Source of the DNA: Platycnemis pennipes
Lineage: Eukaryota > Arthropoda > Insecta > Odonata > Platycnemididae
Length of the DNA: 64,000 nucleotides
Direction: 5' to 3'
Assembly (NCBI GenBank): GCA_933228895.1
Contig: OW121853.1
Span: forward strand, 9,864,494-9,928,493
Both the position numbers and the translations under genes were made by a program. Numbering within the stretch: the stretch's first letter is position 1; each line of letters starts with the position of its first letter. Below are positions 56,985 to 64,000 of the stretch, piece after piece. Under the pieces are notes generated by a model that was given only the letters and a program-made list of their open reading frames with translations, was not told the DNA's origin and did no database searches.

Positions 56985-59935
56985 GATGTAAAATTAGTAA
57001 ATTACGGCAAAGTAGGCCGGCATGAAAGTGAATTCAACATTTGCAAAGATATGTGTAAATGTAATGAAGAGAGAATGAAAATGTGAACATTAGGGAGTTG
57101 AATGTTATTTCTGAACGAGCACTTGGACAGGATGATAAAAATATCATTCCACTAAAATGCTTAAGAGAGGTCTAAAAGCGTCAAATACGCCATTGAAACG
57201 CAGATGCAACATATTACGTTTTCCTAAAGAATAAAAATGTGAGCCAGATTAAGCTAGAAACGCAGGTGGAATTGAAGAAGTGGCATTATTTGTAATTACG
57301 AGGCCCCCATAAGCACTCATGAAAAATTTAGAATGACTTTTTGACTGCCAACTTTTCCATGTAATGCTTATACATGACTAGATGATAGGTTTTAAAACCT
57401 TCTCTGAACTAATTGGCTTAACATTAATGATTCATAATGCTTGCATAGGTAAAATGATAGAAATAGCAGGCAAATGCCCGGAAATAAGGAGTGTTTGCAC
57501 TAAGTTATTCATGAATTTGGAGTTTAAAAACTGGAATACCTACATGCTTTAGAGAATAATGATGATGTAAGGTACTTCGTACAAAGCAAGCCTATGCAAC
57601 ACGGCTGCAAATATTCAAACCGGTGTGTTCCTGAAAGCACATTAAAAGGGAGGAGCAAAGGGAAAACTACCAAAAACTTGTGGAACTCACTTGCATCAGA
57701 TATACTACATAGATATATGGCTACACGTCTTGGAAAAAATATAGAATGATCTTATAAATGAAAACTCTTGGGCAATTGAGCAAATTTGGCTAAATAATAA
57801 GACCTATTATTTTTATGTGAAAGAGAGCAAAAGAAGAAAAAGGGTGAATATTCTTTTCTAGAAGTAATTTCTAGGTACTGAGTGGAGTGAGAATTCCTGG
57901 AGTACGATTTCACAAGAAAAAAAAAGTCATTCTTGCTTAGTTCTACCAAAAATGTCTGTTTGTTCAGTGTTTTTCCATACAGTGTTTTTCTAGTGTAAAT
58001 ACATATTTGTGAGTCATACTACTGGGCTACATATTACAGAACAATTCCCAATATTAAATGCCTTCTACAGAATAAAGTTGTTATCCAAAACCACGTGATA
58101 GGTATAACAAAAAATTTCATTAACATCGAGGTGGGTGGCACAACAAATTTATGAAAATGCTATATTTCTTCCTTCATCAAGTGTTATGCTTATTAAACTT
58201 GCGAATAAAGTATAAGTTCAAGTAAATATACATTCTGAAAATTATTAGATAAAATTTAAATCATTTCTGTGCGCCTCTTCAAAACCTTCTTTGGCCAGTA
58301 ACATTAACTAACTACTCATTTCGGGCTGCATTGGAACATTTGAAAAGGCCCAGACCAATCATTACCTGAACTCCTCAAAATAAATCCTATCTTGGCTTAA
58401 TAGACAGCCCATGAAAAAGTTTTCCTAATTACTTTCATCCATAGGAAAAACTGCAACTATTGAAGCATGGCGTAAAAATGCAAAGTAATTTTAAGATTGA
58501 TTCTTTTCAAACAGTCATTCTAGGCTGATAAAAAATTTGGTTATACTTCATGTGAAAGCCATGTAATCAAACTATTCTTAATGTATTTCTGGCTGTTTTT
58601 TTAATCGGTAAAACCTAAGAAATTTGATGACGATCCTTATTAGGCAAATATGTTTTCCTGAATTGTACATCAAATGCAATATGTTGGAGCTCGATCAAGC
58701 TACATTGTAATCAACATAGGAAAAAATATTTGGAATAGGTACAACTATTTTCTGCTTTCTAAAATCATTCCCTTGTCTTCGGAAAAGTACAACAGTCAGG
58801 AAACTCTAAGAAAAGCTCCTAAAAGGAAAGCATATGATCTTAGATGTCGGTCATATTCCTTCTACCCAAAACAATTGAAAGCATGATGCAAGTACGAAAT
58901 GGTATTTGTTTTCACTTCTCAGATTCCACAACAATTTTCACTGTAGAGAGCTGTGCATATACATTCAGTGGGAAATGTTCTAGTTCTTGCGCAACATATG
59001 GCCAGTTCACAAACGTGTTGTACATGTGCCCGAATTCCATTCTTAAGATGGCAATGTCTAGTTCAATTCCAATGCCAATGTTCAAATCTCTCCATATAGA
59101 TTACGAATGCGGAAGGGGTTCAGTGTTCTCTTGACATATTTGGTTTTTAAACATGATGTGGAGTTTTGATGTGTTTTGTTTCAATCTATTTCATTTGATT
59201 CTACCGTTAGTCTATAATTTGCTGGTTTATGGTGTTCTGGCTGAAGTTTTTTTTGCCTAACTGGCTTCATTATAATACGTCTGCCAAGCGCAAATGCCTA
59301 ATTTCCACTCCATCTTCCATTGTCATGCTGCAATCTATGTTGCAGTTTATACAGTAGGTAGCTATGCTTCGTGAACGAACTTTAAACTCAACGTCAAAAA
59401 ACTACCATATATCATTAGTCATTTTTCCACTCAGTGTTTCATTCACAGAGCCTTCGTATTCTCACGCAAACGGTTGCCGATTCATATTTTTCACGGGTAC
59501 GAAGAGCCGCTTTTAATTTGCCAGAGAAATAGGCTAAGGTCATCAATATCACTAGCAGTGAGCTATTATTAATGGTGCGATAGTATTTGGGTTGCACTGG
59601 GTTCCACTATTTCCCAGTCATTCGTCGTTCTTTTTCAATGGAAAATGCCTGCATTAAATTTCTTTGAGCTGTTCATCATCAGTGTGCATTTATGGAACAC
59701 AAAAGTCCAGCTACTGTTCTCTCTCGTGCCACTTGTTCTCTATTATTGCCATTAATTTACTTTCGCTTTCCTATTTAATTTTCTACCAGCAGTTTTTCCT
59801 CTACTACAATATTAAACATCACCTTACCGGCATCCTCTCCATCTATTTACCTCTTTCAATTACTCTTCACGCCCATTTCTCAAATGTCACGTGTTCCATT
59901 TTATTATATTTTCTTAAAGACCGCTTTCGACTTTC
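56985..59935. other. AT-rich stretch, one protein-like frame fragment
   Basis: On the minus strand 58912-59100 is open for 63 codons without a Met start and reads like real protein in composition (includes RMEFGHMYNTFVNWPYVAQE). The frame continues after a stop with further plausible residues. It could be a relic of an unknown transposon or an exon scrap. I recognise no family. The rest is featureless. Confidence 0.35.
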
Positions 59936-59937
59936 AT

Positions 59938-60757
59938 TGATTTAGTGGACTTGGATAAGGCTTTTGGCAGCGTCAATTCGAATTAAAAACTTGTAATTCC
60001 GAAAGAAATATAAGAGTGTCCTTTACGACCGATAATTTATCAACATTTTCTATAAAAACCAAGTACCTTTCATTAAATCTGGGCCAACCTGAGAAGAAGC
60101 AAGAAAAACAAAAGAAGTGAGCCAAGGCTGTGCAATGTCCCAAAAATTCTTACATCGAGAGAGTCATCAATGAAGTCAAAGAGAAGTCTTCTGGAGAGAA
60201 TATCCAAGGAGAAAAAATTAGTAATCTGCGATCCGCTGATGACAGCATTCATAGCAGTGACAGAGAGGGGCCTGAACAAGATTCTGATAGCTATGGAAAG
60301 GGCAATGTCCAGATATCAGCCGAGTATACAACGATGGACGAAGAAAGAAAGAAATAGTAGAGTAGCTCAGGTAAAAAGGGCATTCTAACAAGAAGGAAAA
60401 TCTGCTTACAGCAGCAAATACGCGTAGAAGTAAGGAAAAAATTCATCAGTACATATATCTGGAGAACGTTTCTTTACGGCAGTGAGGCAAGAACGATGAC
60501 AGCAGCGGAGAAGGAAAGGCTGGAAGCATTCGAAATGAGGTGCTACAGAAGAATGATGAAGATTAAATGGATCGACCGAGTAAGTAACGAGGAAGTCCTA
60601 AGAAGAGAGGGAGAAAAGAGAAGTCTGCTGACAACTCCAAAAAGATGAAGGGACAACTTAATCGGCCGTATCTAGAGACACGATGGCCTGGTGAAGACTA
60701 TCGTCGAGGGAAAAGTGAACGGGTAGATGGAAAAGGCAGGCCTCGTATGAGATACAT
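59938..60757 (+). mobile_element. Non-LTR retrotransposon copy 10, 3'-truncated
   Basis: It starts at the first RT aspartate region (LDKAFGSVNSN), then KTKEVSQGCAMSQ where other copies have RQGCALSP. The box corresponding to FADD reads as SADD (CGATCCGCTGATGAC, 60229-60243). An internal deletion joins the palm to the RVYNDGRRKKE block near 60325. GSEARTMTAAEKERLEAFEM, KIKWIDRV and NGKGRPRMRYI-type blocks follow to 60757, where similarity stops before the usual 3' end. The missing phenylalanine and the Q to S/K changes mark it as an old dead copy. Confidence 0.85.
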
Positions 60758-60774
60758 TCGTTCAATTCATCCTA

Positions 60775-61185
60775 GCGTAGATGTTTCTGTATGTCAGTGA
60801 GGCATGGATTATGACGGCAGGGGTGAAGAAAAGGGTGGAAGAATTCAAAACTTTGCGCTACCGAAGAATGATGATGGTAAAATGGATCTAGGTACCGAGT
60901 GACAAACGAAGAAATCTGAACAAAAGTGGGAGAAAAGGGAAGTATGTTAAAAACTCTAAAAATAAGACGGGACAACTTAATCTGCCATATAATCCTTCGA
61001 ATTAGCCTGATGAAGATAATCGTCAAGGGTAATCGGGAAGTACGGCAAAGGCAGTCCTCGTATGTGATGTATGGCACAGGTTGCGAAGTATGTGAAAAAA
61101 AGAAATTATATTAATATGAAGAGGTTGGTCGATAGTAGAATAAATTGTAGGGCAGCTCAAACCAATCCTTGCATTGTTGACCGAT
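60775..61185 (+). mobile_element. Non-LTR retrotransposon copy 11, 3' end only
   Basis: It begins at MFLYVSEAWIMTAGVKKRVE, then the RYRRMMMVKWI, RDNLICHIILR and MKIIVKGNREVRQRQSS blocks. It ends with CAAACCAATCCTTGCATTGT, then TGACCGATGATTATGG. It is in the same orientation as copy 10 and starts within about 20 bases of where copy 10 stops, so the pair could be one element with an internal duplication or two insertions. Confidence 0.85.
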
Positions 61186-61189
61186 GATT

Positions 61190-64000
61190 ATGGAAGATCG
61201 ATTTTCCGAACATGACAAAATCATGCTCCATCTTAAAGTGCGAAAAATTTCAGAGCTCTACTTAGAATCCTGCCTACTTCTCCAGTTAATAAATACCTTC
61301 TTGGTAAAATTATGCCAATTTCATCGTAGTGATAGTGAATCTAATAGTGTGATGACCTCACATTCATATTCATTTGACAAAGACTTTCACAAAGCGTACT
61401 GATTTTCTACAATATTAGCACGCCTATTGTATCATAAATGCATCAAGCTATCATAATATTGACATTCGCAACAGGAATAAAACGTTATAAAGCTTATTAT
61501 TACAATTTCCTAGTGACGCACATAAGAAGTTACTCGACATTTTGATGGCCTTGTTTGGAAAACCTTAGAATCCAGAAGGCTGTTCGCAAGAAAACAATTA
61601 CATGGAAATCTGAAATCGCGCAATTTTTAATCTGACATTGCAGGCATCTACCATCACACTACATCAGAAGGGAGTAGAGACGCGACTAATTCAGAGAAAC
61701 CAACTTCCTTACCGATCAAATAAGGATTCGTTTTTTCTTCATAATAACCCAAAGACTCAATAAAGTACCATTCGTTCAGTCTCTATACACACCATAATTC
61801 ATTTTAATAAAAAACCTTTTGCTGCTATTTTTCAGCATAATAGCATGACTTCCACCCCCTGACCATATGACACACCCTTTTGGAGTCTCGCAAGGTAAAA
61901 TTTAGAAGTAAATGAACACTATTTCAAACTACAAACGAGACTGGGAGTCAAAAGTTTTAGGCGACCATCGCTGAAATCTCTTTCCAGTATGAATCACTCT
62001 TTTCTGTAAAATTGTACTCAGCAGGCCACACCAAGCTATTCGGTCCCTTACCTCAAATCTTACAAATAAGGATGAAAATTATTCTAATTATTTTGCAAAA
62101 AGACGAGGCAATTTCATTCCCGTATCTACAATTAGTTCACCATAGCAGTCTAGAATTTTATTATACGTCTCATTTATTTAGACAATATGTTTATGATTTT
62201 CTATCAGCAAGGAAACCAACAATCAGATAGTCAATTAAAACATAGGTAGTCTTTTTAAACAGTCGGAGACCATTCTAAAGCTACCACAGCACCCTTTCTA
62301 CCAATGTAAATGCTCTCTGCTTCCTGGTATCTGAAAATCAACTTCGAAATAAAACCTTCACCAATGTCTTACGTACTAACTGCACGTTATATTTGTAGCC
62401 TAGATGGCGAAGAATGCGTAGCCTCTTCCTCGTCTTATCATTGCATGTTCTGAGTACCCTTTTTTCATAGATCCTGGCTTTCTATTCTACTAATCGCATA
62501 TTCTCCGCGTGATTTCCCTACGATAGTTCATTCAAAAGCATAACCCCCAGAGATGAGTAGTAGTAGGCTATTACAAAAGCTACTTTTTCCTATGGCTACA
62601 GCTGTAGCGTGCTACTATTTTTCGGAGCAACTGTAAATATAGCAGCTTCAGATATTTAAATGGTTTTAGCTGCTCTCAGCAGCTGATTATAAGTTATTTT
62701 TCCCAATAACTTGTTGAACTACGAAATTGAGTTTTGAAATTTTGAGTTTTATGCACATCATCTAAGATTGATGTTATATTTTAAGGATCTTTTTCTGCCT
62801 AATCAAATGTTTTTTTAAGATCCAGTACATAGCATTTATTTAAACCAATGTTTTACTAGAGATAATCATGAAAATAAAGGTTTTACTCAGAATTGTATGA
62901 TCCTTTCTTAAAATGAAAAAACGCCGGATGAATGCAAAGTAAAAATATTTCACGTGAATAACTCATGTTTATCACGCATAATTTTGACTGTATAATCAAT
63001 GTATTTGTGTGAAATTTTGTTGAAATTCAAATACCTTTTTGAAACAAATCACGGCTTAATCCAAGTAATTATTTACCAGTGAATAAAATTACATGTACCA
63101 ATTGTGTCTTTCATGGCCTACCTTTTCGGCATCCATGTTGGCTGTTTGTAATCCATTTCTAATTTTCGAAATTTTCCATTATCGATCTTATAATTGTGTA
63201 TTCAGATGCCTCACATGACATAGCTGAGAGATAAATGGCCGACTACAGTAATATTTATTGGCTCTTCCCTATCCCCACTTGTATACCTAGGTGTCGCCTC
63301 CAGTCCTTGTGAGACTTGAGATGATGAAATGTTCCAATAAGTATGTTTAGTAAATAAGGGAATACTTCTGATTTTCATGTTATATATACTCTACGATGAA
63401 TATTTTAAGACCGGGAAATTCCATTCGTCAGTCCTTAACAAATTTTGTTCTATTCCTCGGCATGCCATTACCAAATAAATGTTCAATGGCGAATCTTTGG
63501 AAATCCAGAACCTAACTAATAACTTCATTTGATCACCGTATATGAAATGGAAGTATTGCGCAATATTGAAATCCAAACATTCTAAGGAAATAGGATGATT
63601 TACATCTACAATTACGTTATACCCAGCAAGCCAACTCAATGGTGTGCGGTAGGGAGTGAATCATCACCAGTATTGCACTACATCAATATATTCTTGCTGC
63701 ATGCACAAAGGAACATAATAAAACTTAAAAATGAAAACGTCTAAGTCACGGATACGTACAACTCTTTTATTGTATTTCACGATGGAATATTTTTTTATTA
63801 TTCAGTTTGGCATGTGCTTCAATTCAATTATTTTCATAAGGATGCAGTTAGAATGAGATAATAGTAATGTGGTCACCTGTTTCATCATGCGGTATCCACC
63901 TTACACCTACTTAACCGCTCATTATATTTCCTATGATAATCTCCACGGGAAGAAAAGAGATTTTCAATCTACCAATACGACATTTTCAGTGTCCATACTC
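61190..64000. other. AT-rich stretch, nothing firmly recognised
   Basis: A short open piece on the minus strand at 62338-62481 (48 codons, Arg/Lys/Leu-rich, for example KTRKRLRILRHLGYKYNVQL) looks protein-like but is bounded by stops on both sides. An 82-codon minus frame lies at 63391-63639. Neither can be assigned and no RNA gene is seen. Confidence 0.4.

Overview
The window is AT-rich eukaryotic nuclear DNA, most likely from an arthropod and plausibly an insect with a large, repeat-laden genome. The reasons are a low gene density, many short dead open frames, tRNA-derived SINEs, non-autonomous hAT elements, and about a dozen decayed copies of one APE-type non-LTR retrotransposon whose C-terminal protein resembles families common in arthropods. 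The species cannot be fixed from the sequence. I see no intact protein-coding gene, rRNA, functional tRNA, CRISPR array or prokaryotic operon. Everything I can name is mobile-element debris, simple or tandem repeat, or one large CpG-rich island.

Layout. 1-6.9 kb is AT-rich, with a fold-back element (1.45-1.62 kb), a tRNA-derived SINE (3.4-3.6 kb), a minisatellite (3.6 kb) and a well-bounded hAT-type MITE with an 8-bp target duplication (5.1-5.5 kb). 6.9-10 kb is a roughly 3 kb GC/CpG-rich island holding a compact cluster of CRE-, E2F-, YY1- and GC-box-like motifs at 8.30-8.45 kb. It is the best candidate for a cellular gene promoter, although no coding exon is recognisable beside it. 10-36 kb is AT-rich spacer carrying retrotransposon copies on both strands (13.9-15.0, 18.0-18.7, 19.6-22.2, 28.2-28.4, 31.9-32.3, 33.7-34.3 kb), several SINE families (24.8-25.1, 29.9-30.2, 30.7-30.9 kb) and diverged direct repeats.

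36.9-44.6 kb holds two hAT-like short elements followed by a large inverted duplication with arms of about 2.2 kb (38.15-40.37 and 42.44-44.63 kb) around a 2.06 kb centre. 45.2-47.4 kb has two head-to-tail retrotransposon copies. 52.2-52.8 kb has a retrotransposon fragment fused to another repeat. 56.1-57.0 kb has a perfect 370-bp tandem duplication running into a perfect 99-bp-arm palindrome, related to the fold-back element at 1.5 kb. 59.9-61.2 kb has two more retrotransposon copies. The rest is AT-rich sequence in which I see no feature.

The most interesting structures are three: the palindromic element family, whose two copies keep a small hairpin by a compensatory base change between hammerhead-like CTGANGA and GAAA boxes; the old inverted duplication with patchy divergence and a 42-bp internal copied insertion; and the orphan CpG island. 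None is a demonstrated new system.
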